From assembly GCF_900105455.1 (NCBI RefSeq), contig NZ_FNSF01000008.1, positions 496,001-560,000 on the forward strand: a stretch of DNA of 64,000 nt, read 5' to 3'. The stretch is from Tenacibaculum sp. MAR_2009_124 (GTDB lineage Bacteria > Bacteroidota > Bacteroidia > Flavobacteriales > Flavobacteriaceae). The notes under the pieces are model-generated. The model had not been told where the DNA came from and ran no database searches. It was given only the letters and a program-made list of their open reading frames with translations. This document shows positions 1 through 8,849 of the stretch, piece by piece. The translations under genes were made by a program, and so were the position numbers. Every line of letters begins with the position of its first letter. The first letter of the stretch is position 1.

Positions 1-1
1 T

Positions 2-1063
2 GATTGCGACCCTAAATCTGGAAAGTTTTTCATTAAATCAATTGAAGAACATATGGCCCAAACTACGGGACAGTTAGCATCCATTACAGGTCGTTATTAT
101 AGTATGGATCGTGACAAACGTTGGGAAAGAATTCAGTTAGCCTACAATGCTCTTACCAAAGGAAAGGGTTCATTTTCTGAAAATGCAGAAAAAAGTATTC
201 AAGCTAGTTATGACGAAGGTATAACGGACGAGTTCATTAAACCAATTATTATGGTTAACGAAAACGAACAGCCTCGCACCACTATTGAAAAAGACGATGT
301 TGTTATCTTTTTCAACTTCAGAACTGATAGAGGAAGACAACTAACTCAAGTTCTAAATCAAGAAGATCTTTCAGATTTCTCTATGACAAAACTACCTTTA
401 TACTTTGTAACATTAACACGTTATGATGACTCATTTAAGGGGATAAAAGTCGTTTATGACAATAAAAATATAGAAAACACTTTGGGTGAAGTTCTTGAAG
501 CGGCTGGAAAAACTCAAATTAGAATTGCAGAAACTGAAAAATACCCTCATGTTACTTTCTTTTTCTCTGGAGGTAGAGAGAAAGAGTTTAATGGAGAAAA
601 AAGACTGCTATGCCCTTCTCCAAAAGTAGCCACCTACGATTTAAAACCAGAAATGAGTGCCTACGAAATTAAAGATGCTATTATTCCTGAATTAAAACAA
701 GGAGAGGTTGATTTCGTTTGTTTGAACTTCGCGAATGGTGATATGGTTGGTCATACTGGAGATTTCGATGCCGCCGTACAGGCCTGTGAAGTAGTCGATA
801 AATGTGTAAAGAATGTCATAGACACCGCTTTAGACTCAAACTACACTACTATTTTAATTGCCGATCATGGAAATTGTGAAACTATGATAAATCCTGATGG
901 TACTCCGCATACAGCCCATACTACAAATCCTGTACCTATGGTTTTAATTGACAAAGATTTAAAATCAATTAAAAATGGTATCTTAGGAGATATTGCTCCT
1001 ACAGTTTTACATTTATTAGGAGTAGAGAAACCAAAAGAAATGACACAACATTCTTTAGTATAA
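2..1063 (+). CDS. gpmI: 2,3-bisphosphoglycerate-independent phosphoglycerate mutase, C-terminal part
   Basis: Interconverts 3- and 2-phosphoglycerate in glycolysis and gluconeogenesis, in the cytosol. The frame is open from base 2 with no start, so the gene begins before the window: 353 residues are present of a family length near 505-515, and the ATG at 53 is internal. Visible family motifs are GRYYSMDRDKRWER, NFRTDRGRQLTQ, the metal-binding ADHGNCETM, and PHTAHTTNPVPM near the end, so the metal-binding phosphatase half is intact. The next gene starts 11 bases after the stop. Family assignment is secure. Confidence 0.96.
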   Translation, partial: DCDPKSGKFFIKSIEEHMAQTTGQLASITGRYYSMDRDKRWERIQLAYNALTKGKGSFSENAEKSIQASYDEGITDEFIKPIIMVNENEQPRTTIEKDDVVIFFNFRTDRGRQLTQVLNQEDLSDFSMTKLPLYFVTLTRYDDSFKGIKVVYDNKNIENTLGEVLEAAGKTQIRIAETEKYPHVTFFFSGGREKEFNGEKRLLCPSPKVATYDLKPEMSAYEIKDAIIPELKQGEVDFVCLNFANGDMVGHTGDFDAAVQACEVVDKCVKNVIDTALDSNYTTILIADHGNCETMINPDGTPHTAHTTNPVPMVLIDKDLKSIKNGILGDIAPTVLHLLGVEKPKEMTQHSLV

Positions 1064-1074
1064 AATAATACACA

Positions 1075-1605
1075 ATGAAGAACTTTTTATACATTTTACT
1101 CTCTACTGTTATTATTGGTTGTGCATCAACTAATAAATTTCCAGCAGAGAAAAATCAAGATGGAGACTTAGTCGGTATTGTTACCAAAAGTAATTTTCAA
1201 CAAGAACCCTACGGAAGTGAATGGTTTAACGATTTTTATTCGTATTACGAGGTTGACAAACCTGTTTTAGAAGAAGCTAAAAGCTATTTAAAAGACGTAA
1301 CTATAAAAGGATTCATGGGAACTTGGTGTGGAGATAGCCAAAGAGAAATTCCCAACTTTTATAAGCTGCTTGATAATACTAACTTCAACTATAAAAAACT
1401 GGAGCTGGTAGCTGTTAATAGAAGTAAAAAAGCAAAAGGCTTAGAAAAAGAATATAACATTGAAAGAGTACCGACTTTTATCTTTTATAAGAATGGTAAA
1501 GAAATAGGCAGGTTCGTTGAGCATGCTATTGATGGATCAACTATCGAAAAAGATATTTTAACCATTATTTCTGGTAAACCTTATAAGCATCCGTATCAAA
1601 AATAA
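1075..1605 (+). CDS. Thioredoxin-fold lipoprotein with a single active-site cysteine
   Basis: A 176-residue protein with a lipoprotein signal peptide (lipobox IIGC, Cys16), so it should be anchored in the envelope. The thioredoxin core shows GTWCGDSQRE around residues 82-91 (Cys85) and the cis-proline segment RVPTFIFYKNG. The usual CxxC second cysteine is replaced by serine (C-G-D-S), so it resembles a monothiol thioredoxin rather than a classic dithiol reductase. It lies between gpmI and map. The substrate is unknown. Another WCGD thioredoxin-fold protein is encoded at 61043-61633. Confidence 0.82.
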   Translation: MKNFLYILLSTVIIGCASTNKFPAEKNQDGDLVGIVTKSNFQQEPYGSEWFNDFYSYYEVDKPVLEEAKSYLKDVTIKGFMGTWCGDSQREIPNFYKLLDNTNFNYKKLELVAVNRSKKAKGLEKEYNIERVPTFIFYKNGKEIGRFVEHAIDGSTIEKDILTIISGKPYKHPYQK

Positions 1606-1608
1606 ACG

Positions 1609-1616
1609 TAAATTTG
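1609..1616 (+). promoter_or_regulatory. Putative -7 promoter element for map
   Basis: TAAATTTG matches the Bacteroidota -7 consensus TAnnTTTG and sits just after the upstream stop codon, 19 bases before the map ATG. This predicts a very short leader. No convincing TTTG element lies about 19 bases further upstream. Confidence 0.5.
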
Positions 1617-1635
1617 CGCCACAATATTTTTATCC

Positions 1636-2454
1636 ATGATTAAACCAAAAACTAGAGAAGAAATTGAAATCATGCGCGAAAGCGCCCTAATTGTATCAAA
1701 AACATTAGGGATGTTAGCAAAGGAAGTTAAACCAGGCGTAACGACATTATACCTTGACAAATTAGCCGAAGAATTTATCAGAGGAGAAGGTGCTATCCCA
1801 GGCTTTTTAGGGCTTTATGATTTTCCAAATTCACTTTGTATGAGTCCTAATTCTCAAGTAGTTCATGGAATACCGAATAACACACCTCTTCAAGAAGGTG
1901 ATATTATTTCTATAGACTGTGGAGCTTTAAAAAATGATTTTTATGGAGACCACGCTTATACATTTCCAATTGGTGAAGTAACTCCTGAAACCCAAAAGCT
2001 ATTAGACGTAACGAAAGAAAGTTTATATGTGGGTATCAGAGAATTCAAAGCTGGAAATAGAGTTGGTGATGTGGGATACGCTATTCAAAATTTCACAGAA
2101 AAACACGGTTACGGTGTAGTTCGAGAACTGGTTGGCCATGGTTTAGGTAGAAAGATGCATGAAGATCCTGAAATGCCTAATTATGGAAGAAGAGGACGAG
2201 GTAAAAAATTTGTTGAAGGAATGGTAGTTGCTATTGAACCTATGACGAACTTAGGAACTCACAAAATAAGACAGCACGGCGATGGCTGGACTATTACCAC
2301 TCTTGACAATAAACCAAGTGCACATTTTGAACATAATATTGCGATTGTAGAGGGGAAACCAGAACTTCTTTCTACGTTTAAATATATCTATGACGCTCTA
2401 GGAATTGAAAGCACTGAAGAAGATGAGTTTAGACAACAACCATTAGTTCTATAA
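1636..2454 (+). CDS. map: Type I methionine aminopeptidase
   Basis: Removes the initiator methionine from new proteins in the cytosol. The 272-residue protein has the full set of metal-ligand segments: DCGALKNDFYGDHAYTF (two aspartates), GHGLGRKMHEDP (histidine), EPMTN (glutamate) and HFEHNIAIVEG (last glutamate). Length is normal for type I enzymes. The start MIKPKTREEIEIMRESA is typical and is preceded by a -7 box at 1609-1616. A methyltransferase gene follows almost immediately. Confidence 0.96.
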   Translation: MIKPKTREEIEIMRESALIVSKTLGMLAKEVKPGVTTLYLDKLAEEFIRGEGAIPGFLGLYDFPNSLCMSPNSQVVHGIPNNTPLQEGDIISIDCGALKNDFYGDHAYTFPIGEVTPETQKLLDVTKESLYVGIREFKAGNRVGDVGYAIQNFTEKHGYGVVRELVGHGLGRKMHEDPEMPNYGRRGRGKKFVEGMVVAIEPMTNLGTHKIRQHGDGWTITTLDNKPSAHFEHNIAIVEGKPELLSTFKYIYDALGIESTEEDEFRQQPLVL

Positions 2455-2455
2455 T

Positions 2456-3226
2456 TTGTCCGTGTTTAAAACTATTCTTAACACCATACCGAGACCATTT
2501 CTTATTAAAATAAGTTATGTTGTGCGTCCTTTTATTGCCTGGTGGTTAAAAGGTGATAACTTCACCGATCCGATCGATGGAAAATCATTTAAGAAGTTAC
2601 TTCCTTATGGATATGAAACCCAAAGAGAAAACGCACTATCTCCTTCTACCCTATCTCTTGAAAGACATAGACTTTTATGGTTGTATTTAAAAAATGAAAC
2701 CGTTTTTTTTACCTCAGAAAAAAAGCTAAAAGTATTACATATAGCTCCTGAACAATGCTTTTTAGATATTTTTAAAAAACAGGAAAATCTCGACTACATC
2801 ACATCCGATCTCGAGTCTCCGATAGCGGATATCAAAGCAGATATTTGTGACTTACCTTTTAAAAATGAAGAATTTGATGTTGTCTTTTGTAATCATGTTT
2901 TAGAGCATATTCCAGACGATACAAAAGCAATGCAAGAATTGCATCGCATTCTTAAAAAAGATGGTTTTGGAATTTTTCAAATACCTCAAGATGTTCATAG
3001 AGCAGAAACCTTTGAAGACAATTCTATTACTGATCCTAAAGAACGAGCAAAAATTTTTGGACAATATGATCATGTTAGGATTTATGGGCTTGATTATTTT
3101 GACAAACTTAAATCTATTGGTTTTAAGGTTGAAGAAGCTCATTACGCAAAAACAATGAACCCTGAACTTGTTCGAAAATATGCCCTAGCTAAAGATGAAA
3201 TTCTACCTGTTTGCTATAAATATTAA
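2456..3226 (+). CDS. Class I SAM-dependent methyltransferase
   Basis: A predicted 256-residue methyltransferase of unknown substrate. The Rossmann core starts with VLHIAPEQ (motif I position), followed by the acidic ITSDLESP, then ADICDLPFKNEEFDVVFCNH and the post-motif VLEHIPDDTKAMQELHRILK, a typical Methyltransf_11 layout. No ATG lies near the proper N-terminus: the frame opens with TTG at 2456, one base after the map stop, or GTG at 2462. Either would be a non-ATG start coupled to map translation. A role in lipid or sugar methylation is possible but not shown. Confidence 0.85.
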   Translation: MSVFKTILNTIPRPFLIKISYVVRPFIAWWLKGDNFTDPIDGKSFKKLLPYGYETQRENALSPSTLSLERHRLLWLYLKNETVFFTSEKKLKVLHIAPEQCFLDIFKKQENLDYITSDLESPIADIKADICDLPFKNEEFDVVFCNHVLEHIPDDTKAMQELHRILKKDGFGIFQIPQDVHRAETFEDNSITDPKERAKIFGQYDHVRIYGLDYFDKLKSIGFKVEEAHYAKTMNPELVRKYALAKDEILPVCYKY

Positions 3227-3401
3227 ATTTAGAATTGAACTAAATAACACCTTTTATCTATAGCCTAACGAAATTAACTACCTTCCCTTTTCCTTTACTT
3301 TTCTCAGTTTAAAAAAGATAACCAAATTATTATTTATTCTATAAAAAAAACAGAAAACACTACAAAACCTTTAAAGAGGTTTCTCTCTGAAAATTATTTT
3401 A

Positions 3402-3431
3402 TTTGAGATTAAAAATATTTTCCTATTTTTA
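3402..3431 (+). promoter_or_regulatory. Putative promoter of the oxidoreductase block
   Basis: TTTG at 3402-3405, 18 bases, then TATTTTTA at 3424-3431 resembles the Bacteroidota -33/-7 promoter with an A as last base of the -7 box. A start site near 3438 would leave a leader of about 20 bases before the ATG at 3460. The 233-base gap also has a 6-bp hairpin (AAACCT/AGGTTT at 3365-3382) without a T-run. Confidence 0.45.
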
Positions 3432-3459
3432 TCTTACTACTAACTAACCAAACATAAAT

Positions 3460-5067
3460 ATGCGAGTAAGAGACCATAAAAATGGGGTTTCTTTACATGT
3501 CATAGCTGGAACCCATGTGGTGCTACTTTGCCTAGATGCTAATGCTGAATCTAGGGAAAAACTATTAGGGTTTAAGCTTAATCGTAAAGAAATTACTACT
3601 GGAGAAACAACTCCTTTAAAAGGCTTCAAACAATTTAAAAACAATGGTAAAAAGGAAGATCTCAATCTAATCCAAGCCTTTTTTTGGGCGGATTATACGG
3701 CACTGCCAAACACTCAATATGAATATTCTGCAACTCCTGTTTACGGCTCACCTGAAAAACAAGAAAAAGGTGAAGAGATCGCTATAAATATTACAACAGA
3801 AAACCCTGAAAAAGGTTCACATGGTGTATTCTTTAACAGAGGAACCGTTGGACAGGCATATGCTAAAAAATTCAACAACCAAAACCCAGATAAAGTTCCC
3901 AATAATGAAGCTTATAAATGGTTATCAAGAGGCCTTGAAGAAGCCCTTTTGTCATTTATAGCAAAAGCAAAGGGTAAAGATTACGGTCTTAGAGTTGCGG
4001 CTTACGAATTTGATTATGTTCCTGTTCTTAAAGCGCTATTTGATTCTTCAGAAAGCGGAGCAGATATACAAATTCTGTACGACAGATCGAAAAGAGGTCC
4101 TTGGGAGAACACAGACAAAGCAGTTGCCCAAGTTCCAGGTATTGAAAAATTGATGATCCCAAGATCAGCCAACTCTTCAATAAAACATAATAAATACATT
4201 ATCCTTCTCTATAAAAATAAACCTATTGAAGTATGGACTGGTTCTACTAACTTCACAAAAGGAGGTATATTTGGTCAATCAAATGTGGGACATATTGTTA
4301 GAGACGTGGAGATTGCTCAGCAGTATCTAAAGTACTGGGAACACCTATCTAAAAATCCAGATTTAAAAGAAATCCGTCCTTTAAACGATCAATTATCCCC
4401 AACACCTAACGGCAGTTTAAAAGAAGGAATTACTCCAATTTTTAGTCCTAGAAAAGATCTTAGTGCCTTAGATTGGTATGGACAACAAATTAAAAAAGCT
4501 CAAGATTCAGTAGGCTTTACTGCTGCCTTTGGAGTGAATGAAGAGTTCGCTGAAATTATGAGCAAAGAAGATGATAGTCTTCGATACATTCTACTAGAAC
4601 ACAAAGGAAAAACCTTCGACACATTTAAAAGCACACCTAATAATAGAATAGCTATTGGTGCTACTTTAAATGAAGATGAAATTAAAAAAGAAGGATTAAA
4701 AAACTGGGAAGAAGAACACCTAACTGGATTAAATGATCATGTAAAGTATCTACACACAAAATACCTTTTCATCGATCCTTTAACAGACACTCCAATACTT
4801 ATAACAGGCTCCGCGAACTTTTCCAATGCCTCAACACATAGCAATGATGAAAACATGATTATTGTAAAAGGGAATACGGGGGTTGTAGATGTTTATTTAA
4901 GCGAGTTCATGCGCTTGTTTAACCATTATGAATTCCGAGACCAAATGGCACATCATGGCTACGATGAAAAGTATTTCAGCGATTATTTAACTCCGAACTC
5001 ATCTTGGTCTGACGTCCATTATAAAGAAGGAACGCAGCATAGCAAGCAACGCGAGCTGTTTCGCTAA
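3460..5067 (+). CDS. Phospholipase D-fold protein with two HKD-like regions
   Basis: A 535-residue protein of the phospholipase D/nuclease superfamily, first gene of the block running to 11333. The second active-site region is canonical: H432-T-K434-YLFID439 followed by GSANFS (450-455). The first has H243-N-K245 and GSTNFT (261-266) but lacks the expected aspartate after the lysine, so it is degenerate. Dimer-like two-lobe architecture is normal for the family. No signal peptide is seen, so it is probably cytosolic. It could act on phosphodiesters (lipid or nucleic acid) or catalyse transphosphatidylation; the sequence does not decide. Confidence 0.85.
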   Translation: MRVRDHKNGVSLHVIAGTHVVLLCLDANAESREKLLGFKLNRKEITTGETTPLKGFKQFKNNGKKEDLNLIQAFFWADYTALPNTQYEYSATPVYGSPEKQEKGEEIAINITTENPEKGSHGVFFNRGTVGQAYAKKFNNQNPDKVPNNEAYKWLSRGLEEALLSFIAKAKGKDYGLRVAAYEFDYVPVLKALFDSSESGADIQILYDRSKRGPWENTDKAVAQVPGIEKLMIPRSANSSIKHNKYIILLYKNKPIEVWTGSTNFTKGGIFGQSNVGHIVRDVEIAQQYLKYWEHLSKNPDLKEIRPLNDQLSPTPNGSLKEGITPIFSPRKDLSALDWYGQQIKKAQDSVGFTAAFGVNEEFAEIMSKEDDSLRYILLEHKGKTFDTFKSTPNNRIAIGATLNEDEIKKEGLKNWEEEHLTGLNDHVKYLHTKYLFIDPLTDTPILITGSANFSNASTHSNDENMIIVKGNTGVVDVYLSEFMRLFNHYEFRDQMAHHGYDEKYFSDYLTPNSSWSDVHYKEGTQHSKQRELFR

Positions 5068-5103
5068 AAAACGAATCTAACAAAAACATTAAATAAAATA
5101 CTT

Positions 5104-5631
5104 ATGATTGGAGGCCCTGTCTGTAATGAGGTTCTTTCCGCTGAATTAATATTTGCGGAGGGACAGCATTTAACTCATGATAATAAAGAAGCTCTTTGGG
5201 AAATCTTTGAAGCAATTGGAATCAATTGGAGCAACACCAACTACGATTCAAATAACCAAAGAAGTTCATGGTTTGAAATGGTTAAAGCCAAAACTGAAAA
5301 CGCACCAAACTATACCGGAGAATATGTAAATGCCATTTATGTAATAAATGAACTTAAATCCATGTATGGCAAAGGTGAAGCCTATAGAAGATTACTATTT
5401 GAAAGTGGAATAAACAACAACGAACCTCCTATTACACGAATAGCACACTGCAAAATATATGTTGTCAACGAATTCATTCGAATGCAAGTAATGGCAGGAG
5501 GATTTAAAAGTTGGGGAACAAAATATAATGGCGAAGAAGCTCGAAATTATCATGGTTTTATAGCAGGAACACGTTATAACAGAATTGCCATAGTACGCAA
5601 CTACACGCCTGAAACTAATCAAAACCAATAA
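5104..5631 (+). CDS. Protein of unknown function in the oxidoreductase block
   Basis: A 175-residue protein that I do not recognise. It has no signal peptide or membrane segment. Visible features are an N-terminal MIGGPVCNEVLSAELIF stretch and a C-terminal half rich in aromatic residues and charges (RIAHCKIYVVNEFIR, GGFKSWGTKYNG). It starts 36 bases after the phospholipase D-fold gene and ends 2 bases before the GMC oxidoreductase start, so it is very probably co-translated with the latter. A role as a partner or small subunit of the oxidoreductase is an inference from position only. Confidence 0.75.
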   Translation: MIGGPVCNEVLSAELIFAEGQHLTHDNKEALWEIFEAIGINWSNTNYDSNNQRSSWFEMVKAKTENAPNYTGEYVNAIYVINELKSMYGKGEAYRRLLFESGINNNEPPITRIAHCKIYVVNEFIRMQVMAGGFKSWGTKYNGEEARNYHGFIAGTRYNRIAIVRNYTPETNQNQ

Positions 5632-5633
5632 TT

Positions 5634-7274
5634 ATGAAAACATACTATGATTATATTATTGTTGGCGCTGGTGTAGCCGCTGCAACCATTGCAAAAGGAT
5701 TACTTGAACATAACAATCATACTTCTATTTTAATACTAGAAGCTGGTCCTGAAGTACAAGCTAAAGACAGAAGGTTTTGGTGGGATTACATAACCAAAGG
5801 AGAAAGGCCCTATACCCATACCTATGATCAAAAATGGGAAGCAGATTCAACAGGAAATATTGATTACCAAACCGAAGGTGTACGCGTAAAAGCTTATGGT
5901 GGTTCCACCATGCATTGGGGGGCTTGGTCCTTAAGATTTCGCCCTGAAGATTTCAACCTTTTCACAAATACCGGTGAAGGTGCTGACTGGCCAATTAATT
6001 ATGAAGATCTTGAAGAATATTACAATCACGCCGAAGAATATCTTTCAGTTTGTGGAGATAACGAAGCCAATTGGGTTCCTCGATCAAAACCATACCCAGT
6101 ACCTCCATTCGAATGGACGGCTGCTGATGGAGAAATGATCAAAGCATGGGAACAATTAGATGTGATTTATCAGGACGGTGACATTAACCCTGGCTCTAAA
6201 ACAAAAATAAAGTCAGGAAAAATGCCGATTGCAAGGTATAGAAAATGTATGGCTACAGGAACCTGTAAATATTGTCCAATTGGAGGAAGGTTCAATGCAC
6301 AATATGTTTTGGACGACTTAAAGAATGACTCTCGATTTATCAACTTTGAAGTGCGTGTAAACTCTCCTGTTCATCAGGTAAATGTTTCCAGTAAATCGGA
6401 CATTGAATCAGTTACTTATACTGATAATTTATCAGGGGAGCAGCTTACTGTTTCTGGAGATACCATAATTCTGGCATCAGGCGCATATAATGTTCCAAAA
6501 CTTTTAAGAGCTTCAAAAAATGATTTTTGGGAACAAGGTATTGGAAACGACTTTGATCTTGTAGGGCGTTTTGTAGTTTCTCACTCTATGTTAAATGTTG
6601 AAGGAAAAGCTAAATCAAATCCAAATGGTTGGTTTCAAGAATACGACTTTCCTACTTTGATGACTCATAGTTATAATACCAAAGAACATCAGAAAAAAGG
6701 AAAGATTTTCATGTTCAAAAATAGAGTTACTCCGAATACAGACATAGCCCAACTAATGATTGAGGGTAAAACGAGAGAAGAAATCGATGCTATTGTTTAT
6801 GGAGAAATGACTATAAATCTACAGGCTTTTTTAGAAGAGAAAGGCAAATTTAGCAATCGACTGGAAGCCAAACCAGGAACTGATCGTTTTGGACTCCCTC
6901 AAACAACTGTTCATTTTAGTAGAACCGAAGATGAAATTAAAAATGCCAACGATCGCTTAAAGTTAATGGAACAAGTGATTGAAAAAATGGGATTAGAGCT
7001 TACTTCTTCAAGAGTTGATAAACCTGGAGGCCATCATACTACTGGAACCGCTAGAATGGGAACTAGTCCTGAAAATAGTGTTACCGATAAATTCATGAAA
7101 GTCCACAACACAAACAATCTTTATATCTGCTCAAACGCTGCTTTCCCTACAGGGAGTGCAGTAAACCCTACTCTTACACTAACTGCCCTAGCTTTTAGAC
7201 TTGTAGAACATTTAACGAACAAACAATCAACAAAAATCAAACATAAAAATGCCTACGACACAACTGAAGTATAA
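5634..7274 (+). CDS. GMC-family FAD-dependent oxidoreductase
   Basis: A 546-residue flavoprotein that should oxidise an alcohol or related group using FAD. The N-terminal dinucleotide fold is YDYIIVGAGVAAATIAKGL (residues 5-23), followed by LEAGPE and the GGSTMHWGAW segment. The C-terminal GMC domain has GGHHTTGTARMG (465-476, His467/His468) and PTGSAVNPTLTLTA (Asn511), the usual catalytic His/Asn positions. Cys205, Cys211 and Cys214 (CMATGTCKYC) form a small cysteine group also seen in gluconate/fructose dehydrogenase-like members. No signal peptide is present. It overlaps the ferritin-like gene by 26 bases, indicating coupled expression. The substrate and electron acceptor are unknown. Confidence 0.92.
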   Translation: MKTYYDYIIVGAGVAAATIAKGLLEHNNHTSILILEAGPEVQAKDRRFWWDYITKGERPYTHTYDQKWEADSTGNIDYQTEGVRVKAYGGSTMHWGAWSLRFRPEDFNLFTNTGEGADWPINYEDLEEYYNHAEEYLSVCGDNEANWVPRSKPYPVPPFEWTAADGEMIKAWEQLDVIYQDGDINPGSKTKIKSGKMPIARYRKCMATGTCKYCPIGGRFNAQYVLDDLKNDSRFINFEVRVNSPVHQVNVSSKSDIESVTYTDNLSGEQLTVSGDTIILASGAYNVPKLLRASKNDFWEQGIGNDFDLVGRFVVSHSMLNVEGKAKSNPNGWFQEYDFPTLMTHSYNTKEHQKKGKIFMFKNRVTPNTDIAQLMIEGKTREEIDAIVYGEMTINLQAFLEEKGKFSNRLEAKPGTDRFGLPQTTVHFSRTEDEIKNANDRLKLMEQVIEKMGLELTSSRVDKPGGHHTTGTARMGTSPENSVTDKFMKVHNTNNLYICSNAAFPTGSAVNPTLTLTALAFRLVEHLTNKQSTKIKHKNAYDTTEV

Positions 7275-8385
7275 AAATGCCTTCCAAGAAAAAGCTTCTC
7301 AGCTCAAAAACACAAAAGAGCTGATTGATCATTCTCGACTTGTTGAAGATGATCATGAAGATAAATTACATGTTTTAAAAGAGCTCTTAAATCAAGCAGT
7401 TGTTTTAGAATTTGCTACCATTCCAATATACATGCAAACCATGTGGAGTATTAAGGATAACAATTGCGAAGTAGCTAAATCGATTCGTAATGTTTTTCAA
7501 GAAGAAATGTTACACATGGCCATGGTTTGTAATATGATTGCTGGCTTGGGTGGTGAACCGAAAATATACGATCCTGAAAATAGTTTAAAATTCCCATCTG
7601 GTCTACCTGGAGGAGTACATCCTGATCTATTTTTATACTTAGAAGGATTAAGCGATTGCTCTTTAAGAAACTTTATGGAAATTGAACTTCCTGAAAAAAT
7701 AGCAGACATCTACGATTACGAAACAAAGGAACTCATCACTATTGGTGGATTATGTGATCAAGCAGGAAATTTCACCGAGAACAAAATTCAAAACTTTGAA
7801 CATAACACTACCATTGGGGAATTATATGATCGTGTTAACGAACTTTTTCAAGATCTTCAACCAAAAATGAATGTTGAAAGACAACTTGCAGGTCCACTTT
7901 CTTGGTGGGTGATGGCAGATGCAGAAAGTGTTTCAAAAGCAATTGATATGATTAAAGAGCAAGGAGAAGGATCAGAAGATGTTTCCCCAGCAAGCACTGG
8001 AATGGATAATTTAGCACACTTTTACAGATTTTGGGAAGTATTTTACCAAAAGAAAATAGTTCAAGAAGAAGAAAAATACTACTTCAAAGACCCAATGCCA
8101 AGACCCGAAACTTACCCTTTAGCTAGAGTCCCTAAAGGAGGCTATCAACAATCAGAAGTATCAAACGAGGTATGGCATTTATTAACTGAATTTGACAAAG
8201 CCTATACATCAGTTGTTCAATTACTAGAAGAAGCATGGGCAATTAACGGACGAGGTCAAGCTGCATTAGTTAATGCCATAGAAGCTATGTTTAAATTGGA
8301 AAGATATGCTATACCCTTAGTAAAAACTCCGATTCCTAATCACGAGGAAGGACTGCATTACGGGCCTTGCTTTAGAATGATATAA
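7249..8385 (+). CDS. Ferritin-like (VioB / iminophenyl-pyruvate dimer synthase-type) protein
   Basis: A 378-residue protein with the ferritin-like domain found in VioB and related iminophenyl-pyruvate dimer synthases. The helix LNQAVVLEFATIPIYMQTMW (47-66, Glu54) is followed by NVFQEEMLHMAMVCNMIAGL (81-100), giving the EExxH metal motif Glu85-Glu86-His89, then GGEPKIYDP and FPSGLPGGVHPDL typical of the family. It therefore probably binds iron, possibly di-iron. The rest (to the C-terminal LHYGPCFRMI) is the helical family extension. It overlaps the GMC gene upstream. VioB itself is far longer; only the ferritin-like part is present here. Confidence 0.82.
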   Translation: MPTTQLKYKNAFQEKASQLKNTKELIDHSRLVEDDHEDKLHVLKELLNQAVVLEFATIPIYMQTMWSIKDNNCEVAKSIRNVFQEEMLHMAMVCNMIAGLGGEPKIYDPENSLKFPSGLPGGVHPDLFLYLEGLSDCSLRNFMEIELPEKIADIYDYETKELITIGGLCDQAGNFTENKIQNFEHNTTIGELYDRVNELFQDLQPKMNVERQLAGPLSWWVMADAESVSKAIDMIKEQGEGSEDVSPASTGMDNLAHFYRFWEVFYQKKIVQEEEKYYFKDPMPRPETYPLARVPKGGYQQSEVSNEVWHLLTEFDKAYTSVVQLLEEAWAINGRGQAALVNAIEAMFKLERYAIPLVKTPIPNHEEGLHYGPCFRMI

Positions 8386-8420
8386 AAAAATAAATAATCA
8401 AACAATAAAAATTAAAAAAC

Positions 8421-8849
8421 ATGGGAAGTTTCATAGAAATAAATGACACGCTTGAACTTACTACTGAACAAGGGTTTCCTGTTGATGTATTCAACTTAGA
8501 AAACCATAAAAAAAATCCAGTCACTCAGAAAAACGTTGAGGGTAAGGTTTTTGAATTTAAAAACAAACCAAGTGCAAGAATTTTTCAATTGGATCCCGTA
8601 AGAGTGTTTTATGCTCATAATATTGACGGAAAATGGCTTTTCTGGGGACGTGTTTTAATCCAAACACAAAAAATAGAAAAACAATTCAACGAAGACGGAA
8701 GTTGGGATGGTAAATCATGGATTACCTCTGGAACCTATACAATTTTAAATGTTTATGATCCAGAATACCAACACACTTTTACATTGAATGAAGCTCCAGA
8801 TGATCGAAATTATTTCAAACAAGAAGTATGTCAAACCTCTCAGGTGTAA
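8421..8849 (+). CDS. Protein of unknown function in the oxidoreductase block
   Basis: A 142-residue protein that I do not recognise by family. It looks all-beta: alternating short strands with aromatic residues (KWLFWGRVLIQTQKIEKQF, SWITSGTYTILNVYDPEY), which might be a small ligand-binding or hydroxylase-like barrel. No signal peptide or membrane span. Its last 22 bases overlap the start of the DyP peroxidase gene, so the two are probably translationally coupled. Confidence 0.72.
   Translation: MGSFIEINDTLELTTEQGFPVDVFNLENHKKNPVTQKNVEGKVFEFKNKPSARIFQLDPVRVFYAHNIDGKWLFWGRVLIQTQKIEKQFNEDGSWDGKSWITSGTYTILNVYDPEYQHTFTLNEAPDDRNYFKQEVCQTSQV

Noticed and set aside
3365..3382. Terminator after the methyltransferase gene
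   Set aside because: The AAACCT/AGGTTT hairpin has only 6 pairs and is not followed by a T-run, so it was not listed as a terminator.
7249..8385. The ferritin-like gene as proof of a violacein-type pathway
   Set aside because: Only the ferritin-like domain of VioB is represented; no VioA, VioC, VioD or VioE counterparts are present.
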